DNA of 36,213 nucleotides from an uncultured Pelagibacteraceae bacterium (GCA_902599335.1 CACKFA010000008.1:1-36213), one strand, 5' to 3'. Shown: positions 1-8,569, numbered from the stretch's first letter. Notes: generated by a model from the sequence alone, not told the origin. Numbers and translations: made by a program.

Positions 1-333
1 ATCTAAATTGAATAATCCGAAATAAGAACTTACATTTTCAGGATTTATTGAAATTAATTTTAAATAATTTTTTTTTGCTTCATCAATTTTACCCATATTT
101 TGAAAGGCAAGCGCCATGTTAAACAATATATTTGGATTATTTGGTTGAATTTCATTACATTTTTTGAAGTATATAATACATTTAGTTATATCATTTAATT
201 CGTAATAAATTTTTCCAATAAGAAAATTTGCTCTCAAATCTTCTGGTTTATCCATTAATAATTTATTTAAAATTAACAATGCATTTTTAAATTGTCTTTT
301 TTGAATGAGTGTTTTTCCTTTTTCAATAGACAT
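1..333 (-). CDS. TPR-repeat protein, partial (C-terminus outside window)
   Basis: The frame is open from an ATG at 333 to the window edge (111 codons read). The translation is made of helical 34-residue-type repeats, with motifs such as ANFLIGKIYYELND and NPNILFNMALAFQNMGK that match the TPR consensus. No signal peptide or membrane segment is visible in the part present. It lies 15 bases downstream of another TPR gene on the same strand, so the two are probably co-transcribed and may be paralogues or partners. TPR arrays mediate protein-protein contacts; the specific role cannot be told, because any catalytic C-terminal domain would lie beyond the window. Confidence 0.8.
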   Translation of the reverse strand, partial: MSIEKGKTLIQKRQFKNALLILNKLLMDKPEDLRANFLIGKIYYELNDITKCIIYFKKCNEIQPNNPNILFNMALAFQNMGKIDEAKKNYLKLISINPENVSSYFGLFNLD

Positions 334-348
334 ATATCTATCTTAGAA

Positions 349-1653
349 TTAATTTTTTTTTGCTCTCAATTGAATTTTTTGTATATCAGTTTTTGATAAA
401 TGGGTTGTTTTTACATCTATGTCAAAAACTTTTTTATAACTTTGGTCATCAATTATTTTAGCATAAATCAGCCAGTTTTTGATTATTAGAAAATCTGGGA
501 GATTAAATTTGTTTAATGTATTATTGTAAGATCTTTCCTTACTATTTTCTTCTATCCAATTTTTTTGGTCAAATTCATTTTCAAAATTAATCCAATCTTC
601 TTTATATATTTGATTTGTAACATCCTCATTAATATTTTTATAAAGTTCATACTCTTCATAATATTCTGTACAGCCATGTTTGATTTCAATTTTTTCAAAA
701 TCAATTTCATAATTTGTTAAATCTTTTGTAATTATATTTTTTATATTATCAGCTTCTGAAATTGAATTTGCATAGAGATACCCTTTGTAATTTCCACTCA
801 CTTTTTCTCTCAATTCAATCATAGATTTTCTAATGTTATTCTTTTCTAAAACTAGATTATTAAAATAAAAATATAATTTAATTAAATTTAAGACATTTTT
901 TATTGTAATCTGAACTTTATAGCAGCTAAAACAAAACTTCGGAATAATTTTGTATTTATTAAAAATACCAAAATGTCTATCACAATTTAAATTATGTTTA
1001 TTTCTTCTATAGATTTGTGTTTCTGGATAATTGAAAGAAATAAATTTTTTTTGTAAAATTTCTTCTGATTTAATAAATAAATTATTTATATTTATATTTT
1101 GTAATTTTTTATCATTTTTTTTAATAGTACCTACTTCGCTAATCTGATGATTTAATTTTATAATTGAATTTTTTAAATCATTTGGCTCATAATAATTAAA
1201 AAGATCAATTAAGTAATTTTTTAATTTTTGATTTTGTGGCATTAATTTTATAGCTTCTAAAAGATATTTTATAGATAATTTATAATTCCCAACTAATTTA
1301 TATGAAATACTAAGATTTTCATAAGCAGTTATAAAACTATTATTATTATTTATTGCTTCTTTAAATTTTATTGATGCTTCTGAAAATTTACCAATTTTTA
1401 ATAAAGCATACCCTATATTATTTAATATTTTAAAATTTTTTTCTTTATCAGAAATTTTTTCATAAAATAATAAAGAGTTTGGCCAATCTCTTTTGTTCAG
1501 ATAAATTGAACCTTTTAATCTATTAATTATATTTGGATCTTGATCAGAAATATTGTTTAGCAAAATTAAAGCCTCGTCAAAGTTTTTATTTTTAATGTTA
1601 TCAATTATTGGTAGAAATAATTCTTGTGGCAAGTTTGGGTTTTTACTTTTCAT
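349..1653 (-). CDS. TPR protein with uncharacterised four-cysteine C-terminal domain
   Basis: 434 residues. Residues about 10-150 form TPR-like helical repeats (for example ILNNIGYALLKIGKFSEA and AYENLSISYKLVGNYKLSI). After a linker comes a different domain, residues about 200-434, with Cys224 in NCDRHFGIF, Cys241 and Cys244 in FCFSCYKVQ, and Cys328 in KHGCTEYYEEYE. The C...CxxC...C spacing suggests a metal or Fe-S site, but this is inference. No signal peptide or membrane helix is seen, so a cytoplasmic location is likely. The next gene, 15 bases downstream, also encodes TPRs. I do not recognise the C-terminal domain with certainty, and assign no function. Confidence 0.75.
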   Translation of the reverse strand: MKSKNPNLPQELFLPIIDNIKNKNFDEALILLNNISDQDPNIINRLKGSIYLNKRDWPNSLLFYEKISDKEKNFKILNNIGYALLKIGKFSEASIKFKEAINNNNSFITAYENLSISYKLVGNYKLSIKYLLEAIKLMPQNQKLKNYLIDLFNYYEPNDLKNSIIKLNHQISEVGTIKKNDKKLQNININNLFIKSEEILQKKFISFNYPETQIYRRNKHNLNCDRHFGIFNKYKIIPKFCFSCYKVQITIKNVLNLIKLYFYFNNLVLEKNNIRKSMIELREKVSGNYKGYLYANSISEADNIKNIITKDLTNYEIDFEKIEIKHGCTEYYEEYELYKNINEDVTNQIYKEDWINFENEFDQKNWIEENSKERSYNNTLNKFNLPDFLIIKNWLIYAKIIDDQSYKKVFDIDVKTTHLSKTDIQKIQLRAKKN

Positions 1654-1749
1654 AATTTAACATCAAATTATTTTAATAATTTTAATACAGTTTCTAACTA
1701 TTTCTTGCAAATTTTAAAAAAGCCTTTAATTTTAGTAATTATATAATAA

Positions 1750-1824
1750 GCGGGCATAGCTCAGTGGTAGAGCGTCTCGTTGCCAACGAGAAGGTCGAGG
1801 GTTCGACCCCCTTTGCCCGCTCCA
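1750..1824 (+). tRNA. tRNA-Gly (GCC anticodon)
   Basis: A complete cloverleaf can be drawn. The acceptor stem GCGGGCA pairs with TGCCCGC (1814-1820). The D-arm contains AGCTCAGTGGTAGAGC. The anticodon stem TCTCG/CGAGA carries loop TTGCCAA with anticodon GCC. The T-arm contains GGTTCGACCCC. The discriminator base is T and CCA is encoded (1822-1824). It reads GGC/GGU glycine codons. The pterin dehydratase gene starts 10 bases downstream, so the two may share a transcript. A weak promoter-like TTGCAA (1705-1710) with an AT-rich -10 region lies just upstream. Confidence 0.97.
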
Positions 1825-1834
1825 AAAAAAAATT

Positions 1835-2179
1835 ATGAGTGATCTAGCAAATAAAAAGTGTGTTCCTTGTGAAGGAAATATTCCTCCATTTAATGCTGAG
1901 GAGATACATAAATATCTTAAAAAAGTTGATGGCTGGGAGGTTTTAGAGGATAAAATTGATGGCTTTCATTTAATCAAGAATTTTAAATTTGATAACTTTT
2001 TAAAAAGTCAGGAATTTGTCAATAAAGTTGGACAAATAGCCGAAGCTGAAGGTCATCATCCTGATTTGTGGTTTGGTTGGGGTTATGCGAGAATTAAAAT
2101 ATTTACGCATGCGATAAAGGGTCTAGCTGAAAGTGATTTTATTCTTGCTGCAAAAATAGATAAAATATCTAATGTCTGA
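1835..2179 (+). CDS. phhB: Pterin-4a-carbinolamine dehydratase family protein
   Basis: 114 residues, the usual size for the family. The signature is present: EAEGHHPDLWFGWGYARI (Glu72, His74, His75, Pro76) followed by FTHAIKGLAESD (Thr91, His92), which contribute the pterin site. The N-terminal CVPCEGNIPPF is typical of one bacterial subgroup. The enzyme dehydrates 4a-hydroxytetrahydropterin, recycling the cofactor of aromatic amino-acid hydroxylases; some bacterial homologues have been linked to molybdopterin metabolism instead. No hydroxylase gene is in the window, so the physiological partner is unknown. The 3' end overlaps the end of purH on the other strand by 11 bases. Confidence 0.9.
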   Translation: MSDLANKKCVPCEGNIPPFNAEEIHKYLKKVDGWEVLEDKIDGFHLIKNFKFDNFLKSQEFVNKVGQIAEAEGHHPDLWFGWGYARIKIFTHAIKGLAESDFILAAKIDKISNV

Positions 2180-3707
2180 AGTGTCTTGTCTTTGAAAAAA
2201 GAAGCACAGTGTCAGTCTCGTTTGCAAAATTAATTATTTCTTTATCTCTTATTGATCCAGATGGTTGAATAACAGCTTTAACACCTGATTGGACTAATTT
2301 TTCGATACCATCTACAAAAGGAAAAAATGCATCAGAAGCGGCTACTAAATCATTAGTCATAAGATTAAATTTTTTCATTTTGTTAATTGCTATTTGGCAA
2401 CTATCTAATCTGCTTGGTTGTCCAGAACCAATGCCAACAGTAGCTTCATTAGATGCTAATACTATTGCATTTGATTTTACATACCTGCATACATTAAAAG
2501 CAAAAATAAGATCTTTAAGTTGTTTAGATGTTGGTTTTCGTTTTGATACAACTTTAAAATTTCTTTTTGCAAATATATTTAAGTCTTCTGATTGTATCAT
2601 TATATCTTGATTAAATGATACAAACTTAAAAAGTTCTCCTAATGTGTAATTTGTTCCATCAATCAATCTTAAGTTTTTTTTAGAATTTAATATTTTGATT
2701 GCATTGCTATCGAAACCATTTGCAATTATTACCTCTAAAAATAACTTATTTAATTCAACAGCTAAATCACTTGTAATTTTAAAATTACAAGAAACTATTC
2801 CACCAAAAGCACTTATAGGGTCACAAGAAAGAGCAGACTTATAACTCTCTAAATGATCATTTTTAGCAGAAACTCCACATGGGTTTGCGTGTTTAACTAT
2901 GACTGTTCCTTTCCCTTTTGGTAAAGATCTTGAAATAGTTAGAGCGCTAAATATGTCATTATAATTGTTATAACTAAGCTGTTTTCCATGAATTTGTTTT
3001 AAGTTCATATTTGAACTACTTGAATAAATTGCGCTTAATTGGTGAGGATTTTCACCATATCTAAGTTGCTCTACTAGATTTCCATGAAAAATTTTTTTCC
3101 TAGGGAAAATAGTATTTGTTTTTTTGTTAAAATAGTTTGAAATCACAGAGTCATAATACGCAGTCTCAGCAAACGCTATTCTTGATAGTTTTTCTCTAAA
3201 ATTTAAAGAAGTAGATCCCTTGAATTTTTTTAGTTCTTGAATTAATTCCTCATACTGATCTGAAGAAGTTATTACAGCTACATCATTATAGTTTTTTGCC
3301 GCCGATCTAACCATAGTAGGACCACCTACATCTATATTTTCTATAATTTTTTGATGATTATTTGTTTTTTTAAGAGTGTTCTCAAATGGATAAAAATTAA
3401 CTATGACTAAATCAATATTTTCAAAATTATTATCTTTAAGATCTTTTAAGTGAGATTTTTTTTCTCTTTTATTTAAAATCCCTGCATGGATTTTTGGATG
3501 AAGAGTTTTTACTCTACCCTCCAAAATCTCGGGGGAATTAGTAAAATCAGATACTTCTAAACAGTTAAATTTTAATCTTTTAATTTCTTTATAAGTACCA
3601 CCTGAGCTAATTATTTTAATTTTGTTCTTTTTTAAAATATTTAGCAATGGTCTTAAGTTATGTTTGTCAGATACAGAGATGAGAGCTGTTTTAATTTTTT
3701 TCCTCAT
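2169..3707 (-). CDS. purH: Bifunctional AICAR transformylase / IMP cyclohydrolase
   Basis: 512 residues, full length for the family. The N-terminal IMP cyclohydrolase (MGS-like) domain begins KTALISVSDK and includes SSGGTYKEI (34-42) and GRVKTLHPKIHAGIL (64-78). The C-terminal AICAR transformylase domain carries the catalytic KHANPCG (Lys272-His273) and, near the end, SDAFFPFVDGIE. It performs the last two steps of purine synthesis, AICAR to FAICAR to IMP, in the cytoplasm, using 10-formyl-THF; folD in this window helps supply that cofactor. Its ATG shares one base with the stop of the heparinase-like gene (TAATG), indicating translational coupling. It is the last gene of the yggT-like/rpe/heparinase-like/purH run. 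Confidence 0.97.
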   Translation of the reverse strand: MRKKIKTALISVSDKHNLRPLLNILKKNKIKIISSGGTYKEIKRLKFNCLEVSDFTNSPEILEGRVKTLHPKIHAGILNKREKKSHLKDLKDNNFENIDLVIVNFYPFENTLKKTNNHQKIIENIDVGGPTMVRSAAKNYNDVAVITSSDQYEELIQELKKFKGSTSLNFREKLSRIAFAETAYYDSVISNYFNKKTNTIFPRKKIFHGNLVEQLRYGENPHQLSAIYSSSSNMNLKQIHGKQLSYNNYNDIFSALTISRSLPKGKGTVIVKHANPCGVSAKNDHLESYKSALSCDPISAFGGIVSCNFKITSDLAVELNKLFLEVIIANGFDSNAIKILNSKKNLRLIDGTNYTLGELFKFVSFNQDIMIQSEDLNIFAKRNFKVVSKRKPTSKQLKDLIFAFNVCRYVKSNAIVLASNEATVGIGSGQPSRLDSCQIAINKMKKFNLMTNDLVAASDAFFPFVDGIEKLVQSGVKAVIQPSGSIRDKEIINFANETDTVLLFSKTRHFRH

Positions 3708-5332
3708 TATAATTTATTTATCTCCCACTTTATTATCTGTTCTTTTTCATTATTCATACCTGAGATAAAAATATTTTGGTTTTCTTTATATAAATTTTTA
3801 TTACCGAAATATAAACCATTATCAATATTAATATCAAAGTTATCACAACTAAATTTCCAACCTTCCTCATCTAATTCAATTAGTATTGATTTGTTATCTT
3901 GTGTTTTCATTACTTTTGAGTTTGGATCAAGATGAAATCTAATATCAAATTTAATTTCTTTACTTGGATTTTTTCTAAATAACTTATCATAGCCAATAAA
4001 TTTCATTTGTTCTGGGTAAAACTCAATCTCTCTTTCATAAATGGCTCCAAATTTAATTAAATATCCGTCATGTGTACCTGATATTTTCCAATAATTATTT
4101 TCAAAAACTACATTTTTTTTTGATACTTTTAGTCCTTTATCAACAATCAAATTTTTTTGATGCTTAATAAAATTACAAGAGGAATAATCTTCAATGTTTA
4201 AAGCACAATGTAAAGCTGTACTTCTTGATAATTTATTAAATTTATTATTTTTATCTGGAAAGTAACCAGCATTAGAAATTAATTTTTTATCATTAGAAAG
4301 TATTTCAAATGATAAAGCTCCTGCTTGATAGTCGTTAGAAAATATTTTGTTAGGGCTAGATCCAATATCAGCAGCAAGAATTATTTTTTTATTTTTTAGT
4401 ATTGCATAACCGCCTAGTTCATTAATTTGATTTTTAAAAGTGTAACCAAACCTTTTTAAGTATTGATCAAATTCTTTATTTTCAGAAGAATAATTACCAT
4501 TAAAAAAAATATCTTGTTTAATATTTTGCCATATAAAAGCGTAACTTGACCCTAAATAATAAATGGTTTCATCAATATATTCGGGAATTAAACTCTGAGA
4601 TTCTTTAAACCACTCTCTAATAATTATAAAGTATTTTAAATAAAATATTAATTGTTTGATATTTCTAGATTTTGGAAAACCCTGGTTATCAATTGAAAAT
4701 TTAATAATATTTTTTAATAAATTTAATCCATTATCTAAATATTGTTTTTCATTTTTGTAAGCTAATCCAGCTAAAATTATTGCAGCACACCCAATCATTT
4801 TATTTTCTACCTCTTTTGGGTTTTTTATTTCATTTAATAAATGGTTAGTTTGTTTTTGAATCATATGATCAAAACTAGATCTGTACTTTTGGTCACTATC
4901 TTCATAAGTGAGTTGATGATTTGATAACCATGAAATAATTCTTTTTGCTGTTAAATCAAATTCCCAGCTTTTTTTTTGATATTTACTATTATTTGAAATC
5001 CAGTTTTTGATAACTGTTTGCGTAGTTTTTTTTGAAGATTTTAAATCTAAGCTAAAAAACCAAAAAAAATTATTTAATTTTTCATAATCTTTTGAACTTA
5101 AATTATTTTGCCAAATTGATTCAATAGCAAAGTCTTCAATTTTATATTTCTTATTTTGGTACTTAATTATAGACGAAAGTAAATGAGGACTTGGTTTATA
5201 TTCAAAACCACTATCAAAAGTTTTTGATATCCTTTTTTCATAAAAATTTGAATTTTGATAAATTGATTTAAAACTTTCTTTTATATTAGAATAAAATTGA
5301 CCTAAAATGCCTAAGGAATTTGTATTAATCAT
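3707..5332 (-). CDS. Heparinase II/III-like protein
   Basis: 541 residues. An alpha-helical N-terminal half (about 60-290, with WEFDLTAKRIISWLSNHQ) is followed by a beta-rich C-terminal half. The second half matches the heparinase II/III pattern, with GGYAILKNKKIILAADIGS, AGALSFEIL, LISNAGYF and SRSTALHCAL. The position usually held by His before AGTLSFE appears to be Gln336, so lyase activity is doubtful. No clear signal peptide is seen. The order rpe, heparinase-like, purH is common in alphaproteobacteria, which supports homology but does not reveal a substrate. The start is 4 bases after the rpe stop, and the stop overlaps the purH start. Confidence 0.85.
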   Translation of the reverse strand: MINTNSLGILGQFYSNIKESFKSIYQNSNFYEKRISKTFDSGFEYKPSPHLLSSIIKYQNKKYKIEDFAIESIWQNNLSSKDYEKLNNFFWFFSLDLKSSKKTTQTVIKNWISNNSKYQKKSWEFDLTAKRIISWLSNHQLTYEDSDQKYRSSFDHMIQKQTNHLLNEIKNPKEVENKMIGCAAIILAGLAYKNEKQYLDNGLNLLKNIIKFSIDNQGFPKSRNIKQLIFYLKYFIIIREWFKESQSLIPEYIDETIYYLGSSYAFIWQNIKQDIFFNGNYSSENKEFDQYLKRFGYTFKNQINELGGYAILKNKKIILAADIGSSPNKIFSNDYQAGALSFEILSNDKKLISNAGYFPDKNNKFNKLSRSTALHCALNIEDYSSCNFIKHQKNLIVDKGLKVSKKNVVFENNYWKISGTHDGYLIKFGAIYEREIEFYPEQMKFIGYDKLFRKNPSKEIKFDIRFHLDPNSKVMKTQDNKSILIELDEEGWKFSCDNFDINIDNGLYFGNKNLYKENQNIFISGMNNEKEQIIKWEINKL

Positions 5333-5336
5333 TAAC

Positions 5337-5996
5337 TTATTTTAATTTTAATAAATTAATATTTTTCTTTATATCTCCATCATTACTTTTGAATACTGTA
5401 GTGCCAGAAACAAGAATATTAGCACCGGCATCAATTGCACTTTTACAATTATCAAAATTTATTCCACCGTCAATTTCTATGTCAAAAACTATCTTTTTTT
5501 GCTCTCTTATTTTTTTTAGTTCTTTAATTTTATCTAAAACTTCAGGCATAAATTTTTGACCTCCAAACCCAGGATTTACACTCATAATTAAAACTAAATC
5601 TATTTGGTCTAATAAATTTATAATTAAATCAATTTTAGATTTTGGATTAAGCGAAACTCCAACTTTTTTATTTTTTTCTTTTATTTTTTTTATTGAATTT
5701 TCTAAATTATCAGTTGCCTCAGGATGAATAGTAATTATATCTGCTCCCGCATCAGCGTAAGCATCTATATATTTATGAACTGGTGAAATCATTAAATGAA
5801 CATCAAATTTTAATGAACAGTGTTTTCGAAGGGCTTTAATTACAGGTGGTCCTATTGTTAAATTAGGAACAAAATGACCGTCCATCACATCCACATGAAT
5901 CATATCAGCTCCACCTTCTTCGAGTCTTTTAATTTCCGAACCTAATTGACTAAAGTCAGCTGATAAAATTGATGGTGAAATTTGTATATTTTTCAT
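5337..5996 (-). CDS. rpe: Ribulose-phosphate 3-epimerase
   Basis: 219 residues, normal length. TIM-barrel motifs of the family are intact: ISPSILSADF (6-15), IHVDVMDGHFVPNLTIGP (33-50, metal ligands His34 and Asp36), FDVHLMI (His67), LIMSVNPGFGGQKF and DIEIDGGI. It interconverts D-ribulose 5-phosphate and D-xylulose 5-phosphate in the pentose phosphate pathway, in the cytoplasm with a divalent metal. It lies 34 bases downstream of a YggT-like gene and 4 bases upstream of the heparinase-like gene, so it is very likely part of one transcript ending with purH. Ribose-phosphate supply and purine synthesis are thereby encoded together. Confidence 0.97.
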   Translation of the reverse strand: MKNIQISPSILSADFSQLGSEIKRLEEGGADMIHVDVMDGHFVPNLTIGPPVIKALRKHCSLKFDVHLMISPVHKYIDAYADAGADIITIHPEATDNLENSIKKIKEKNKKVGVSLNPKSKIDLIINLLDQIDLVLIMSVNPGFGGQKFMPEVLDKIKELKKIREQKKIVFDIEIDGGINFDNCKSAIDAGANILVSGTTVFKSNDGDIKKNINLLKLK

Positions 5997-6030
5997 TGAT
6001 TGCTAGATTAACTAGTATCAATTTTAAAAA

Positions 6031-6381
6031 TTAAAATGAATTAAAAAATTGATAAATTTGTCTAGAAATTTCACTCTCCAAAGGAAATGACAACATTCCC
6101 ATCACCGAATAGCCTAAGATCCAAGGCATTAGATAAAATCTAATCATGTAGAAAAACCAAGCAACATATAAAGGCACTAATGGCCCAATAATAAATGAAG
6201 GTGTGATTGGTTTAAATAATTTTATTAGAGGATTGGTGTATTTCACAAATACTCTCATGAAAAAGAATTGTGAGTCTTCTCTTTGAAAAATATTCATCGC
6301 TACTCTTCCTATAAGAGTCCACATGATGATCCCAAGCAAATAATCAATAAAATATATTAAAGGATGAAAATTTGCTGACAT
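6031..6381 (-). CDS. YggT-like small membrane protein
   Basis: 116 residues with two hydrophobic segments (about 9-30 and 62-92). Between and inside them is YTNPLIKLFKPITPSFIIGPL, which resembles the YggT pattern of a 'TEPhhxPhRRhhP' loop followed by a second membrane helix. The match is looser than for the second YggT protein at 15632. It is the first gene of the run leading to rpe and purH, and is separated from the upstream symporter gene by a terminator, so a promoter probably lies at 6382-6410. Function of the family is unclear; roles in osmotic or membrane processes have been proposed. Confidence 0.6.
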   Translation of the reverse strand: MSANFHPLIYFIDYLLGIIMWTLIGRVAMNIFQREDSQFFFMRVFVKYTNPLIKLFKPITPSFIIGPLVPLYVAWFFYMIRFYLMPWILGYSVMGMLSFPLESEISRQIYQFFNSF

Positions 6382-6408
6382 TCAAAATTTATATTGGAAA
6401 ATGTATTG

Positions 6409-6439
6409 AAATAAAAGGGGCGAAATTAATCGCCCCTTT
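6409..6439 (-). terminator. Rho-independent terminator of the symporter operon
   Basis: A perfect 9-bp inverted repeat AAAGGGGCG / CGCCCCTTT (6414-6422 and 6431-6439) has an 8-base AT loop. On the minus strand the second arm runs into TTTTATTT, the expected U-rich tail. It sits just after the symporter stop codon (6450) and before the YggT-like gene, separating the two minus-strand units. Confidence 0.85.
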
Positions 6440-6449
6440 AAAAGATTAT

Positions 6450-8261
6450 TTAGTGTGATTTACCAAGAATCGATTTACCACTTGGCACACGAACATCATC
6501 AACCATTTTTTGAGTAGCTTTATCTGGTTCTGCAGTCATTAAACTAACTATCACCATTAAAACTAAACTAACAGCTGATCCGAAGATACCAAATGTTAAC
6601 TGTGTAATTCCTAGGAATCCACTTCCACCAGTTCGTACCCAAACTAAGTACCACGCACCGGCGATTAGACCACCTAGCATACCAGCAATCGCACCTTGTC
6701 TATTAGCTCTCTTCCACCATACACCAAGCACAAGTGGGAAGAACAATCCAGACATCGCAAAATCAAAAGCCCAGATAACCGAACCTAAGATTCCTTGAAT
6801 CTCCATTGCTGCAATAGTTGCTCCAGCAAAACCAATTATTACAAGTAATACCCTTGCAACAAGTAGTCGTTTTGCAGTTTCCGCTTTTGGATCAATGATC
6901 TTATAGTAAACATCATGTGATATAGCGTTTGCAATCGCTAGAATCAAACCATCGGCAGTAGACATGGCAGCTGCCATACCTCCTGCAGCAACTAGACCTG
7001 AAATTACATATGGTAATCCAGCTATCTCTGGTGTTGCTAATACAACGGCTTTACCACCCATGAAGAACTCATTTAATTCTAGAGTTCCATTTCCGTTAAA
7101 GTCGCTGATAAACATTAGGTTTGCTTGGTTCCAGTTTTGGTACCAATCTATCGCTTCCACTTCTGCAAATGTCTTACCGATAATACCTGTTGGTAAATTC
7201 GGGTCGATCAATGATAACTTAGATAATGTAGCTAACATTGGAGCAGAAGAATAAAGTAGGAAGATAAAGAATAATGACCAACCTACTGATTTTCTAGCTG
7301 CTTTTACACTTGGAGTAGTAAAGTATCTCATCATCACGTGCGGTAATGAAGCTGTTCCCATCATCATCGCTAATGCTAATGAAATAAATGCCCAAGGTGT
7401 AGCGTTAACTGCAGAGTGAGCTTTAGTTATTCCTGCTAAGCCTTTAGGTACTGATTTTAGATCAGCAGCTGCGTTTTTAACAAAACCGAACTGTTGTTCT
7501 AATTCACCAATTCTAGCTACTTCATCAGCTAACATAAAGTGAGGGAAGAAACCTGCACCCATTTTGTTACTGATCCAGAAAACTGGAAGTAAGTAAGCTA
7601 TAATCAGTACGATATATTGTGCAACCTGTGTCCAAGTTACCCCTCTCATACCACCTAACATTGAACATAACAAAATACTTATTAGTCCAACATAGACTGC
7701 GTATTGGAATGGGATATCAAGTGCAACAGATGCAATAGTACCTGTAGCGTTAATTTGTGCAGTCACATAAGTAAATGAAGCAACAGTTAAAACTACCACT
7801 GCGCTAAATCTAGCTAGATTACCACCGTATCTAGTACCTATAAAATCTGGAACTGTGTAACAGCCAAATTTTCTTAAGTATGGTGCTAATAAAGATGCAA
7901 CAAGCACGTAACCACCAGTCCAACCTACAAGTAGAGCCATATAGCCGTAACCTTTAAAGTAAATACCGCCCGCCATTGCAACGAATGAAGCACCAGACAT
8001 CCAGTCTGCTGCAGTCGCCATTCCGTTGAAGACTGTTGGTACTTGCCTACCAGCTACGTAATATGCATCTGCTTGGGCCGTTCTTGATAGCCAACCGATT
8101 AATGCATAGATGAATACAGTAAATGCAACGAAAGCGATACCGATCGCTTTAGCTGTCATACCCATCTGTTCAGCAATTGCCATAATGATTATGAAACCTA
8201 TAAATCCTCCGGTATAGATCCCGTAAACTTTAGGCAAATTATCTATGAAATTACCTTTCAT
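6450..8261 (-). CDS. Sodium:solute symporter (SSS family, acetate-permease-like large subunit)
   Basis: 603 residues with about 13 hydrophobic helices. SSS features include YYVAGRQVP (68-75), ATAADWMSGASFVAMAG (82-98), SLPHVMMRYFT (305-315) and AAAMSTADGLILAIANAISHD (430-450). It belongs to the branch paired with a DUF4212 small subunit, whose gene ends with a one-base TAATG overlap at 8261. It should be an inner-membrane Na+-driven importer of a small carboxylate. Acetate is favoured because acs lies nearby, but the substrate is inferred. Residues 387-398 form a complete EF-hand loop in a non-membrane segment. The DNA looks less AT-biased than its neighbours, as expected of a highly expressed gene. 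Confidence 0.92.
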   Translation of the reverse strand: MKGNFIDNLPKVYGIYTGGFIGFIIIMAIAEQMGMTAKAIGIAFVAFTVFIYALIGWLSRTAQADAYYVAGRQVPTVFNGMATAADWMSGASFVAMAGGIYFKGYGYMALLVGWTGGYVLVASLLAPYLRKFGCYTVPDFIGTRYGGNLARFSAVVVLTVASFTYVTAQINATGTIASVALDIPFQYAVYVGLISILLCSMLGGMRGVTWTQVAQYIVLIIAYLLPVFWISNKMGAGFFPHFMLADEVARIGELEQQFGFVKNAAADLKSVPKGLAGITKAHSAVNATPWAFISLALAMMMGTASLPHVMMRYFTTPSVKAARKSVGWSLFFIFLLYSSAPMLATLSKLSLIDPNLPTGIIGKTFAEVEAIDWYQNWNQANLMFISDFNGNGTLELNEFFMGGKAVVLATPEIAGLPYVISGLVAAGGMAAAMSTADGLILAIANAISHDVYYKIIDPKAETAKRLLVARVLLVIIGFAGATIAAMEIQGILGSVIWAFDFAMSGLFFPLVLGVWWKRANRQGAIAGMLGGLIAGAWYLVWVRTGGSGFLGITQLTFGIFGSAVSLVLMVIVSLMTAEPDKATQKMVDDVRVPSGKSILGKSH

Positions 8262-8521
8262 TATTCGTCCTCTCTTTCGCTAAAGCCGAACTCTTCATCG
8301 ATTTTTTCTTGTCTATTCGCAAACCAGAAAATTAGGATTACGAAAGCACCAAGAGATCCCTGACACGTAAACCAATATGTCCATGGATAACCGAAAGGTC
8401 CTGTGACCTCGTTCATTTCAGCTCCAAAGAGAAAGATGCCAATTGAGAAAACAAACCAGATTGCTAGTGTTATAAATAACAATCCCCTGGTTTTTTCCCA
8501 GTGTTTTTGTTGATTTGACAT
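8261..8521 (-). CDS. DUF4212 sodium/substrate symporter small subunit
   Basis: 86 residues with two membrane helices (about 13-32 and 45-66) around FGYPWTYWFTCQGSLGAF and a charged C-terminus. This is the DUF4212 pattern; such proteins are encoded directly before SSS transporters and are presumed small subunits in the inner membrane. Its stop overlaps the start of the symporter by one base. A good Shine-Dalgarno, GAGAGG (8527-8532), lies 5 bases before the ATG, which fixes the start. Two TATAAT-like -10 hexamers and a dyad lie upstream. Confidence 0.9.
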   Translation of the reverse strand: MSNQQKHWEKTRGLLFITLAIWFVFSIGIFLFGAEMNEVTGPFGYPWTYWFTCQGSLGAFVILIFWFANRQEKIDEEFGFSEREDE

Positions 8522-8538
8522 TTATACCTCTCTTTTTA

Positions 8539-8569
8539 GTTATAACTGGTTGAAACCATAACCATTATA
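8539..8569 (-). promoter_or_regulatory. Probable promoter region and dyad upstream of the symporter operon
   Basis: On the minus strand there is a TATAAT (8564-8569) and a TATAAC (8539-8544). Between them lies TGGTTTCAACCA (8547-8558), a dyad with 5-base perfect arms (TGGTT/AACCA). The spacing suggests two alternative -10 elements with a possible operator between them; no convincing -35 is visible for either. The regulator is unknown. Confidence 0.4.

Noticed and set aside
1742..1747. TATAAT immediately before tRNA-Gly as its -10
   Set aside because: It is only two bases from the mature 5' end, so transcription would start inside the tRNA.
2380..2610. Plus-strand open frame of 76 codons inside purH
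   Set aside because: It lies wholly in the antisense of an intact, strongly conserved purH and its product matches nothing recognisable.
6964..7254. Plus-strand open frame of 96 codons inside the symporter gene
   Set aside because: It is an antisense shadow of a conserved transporter frame, with no family features and no start signals.
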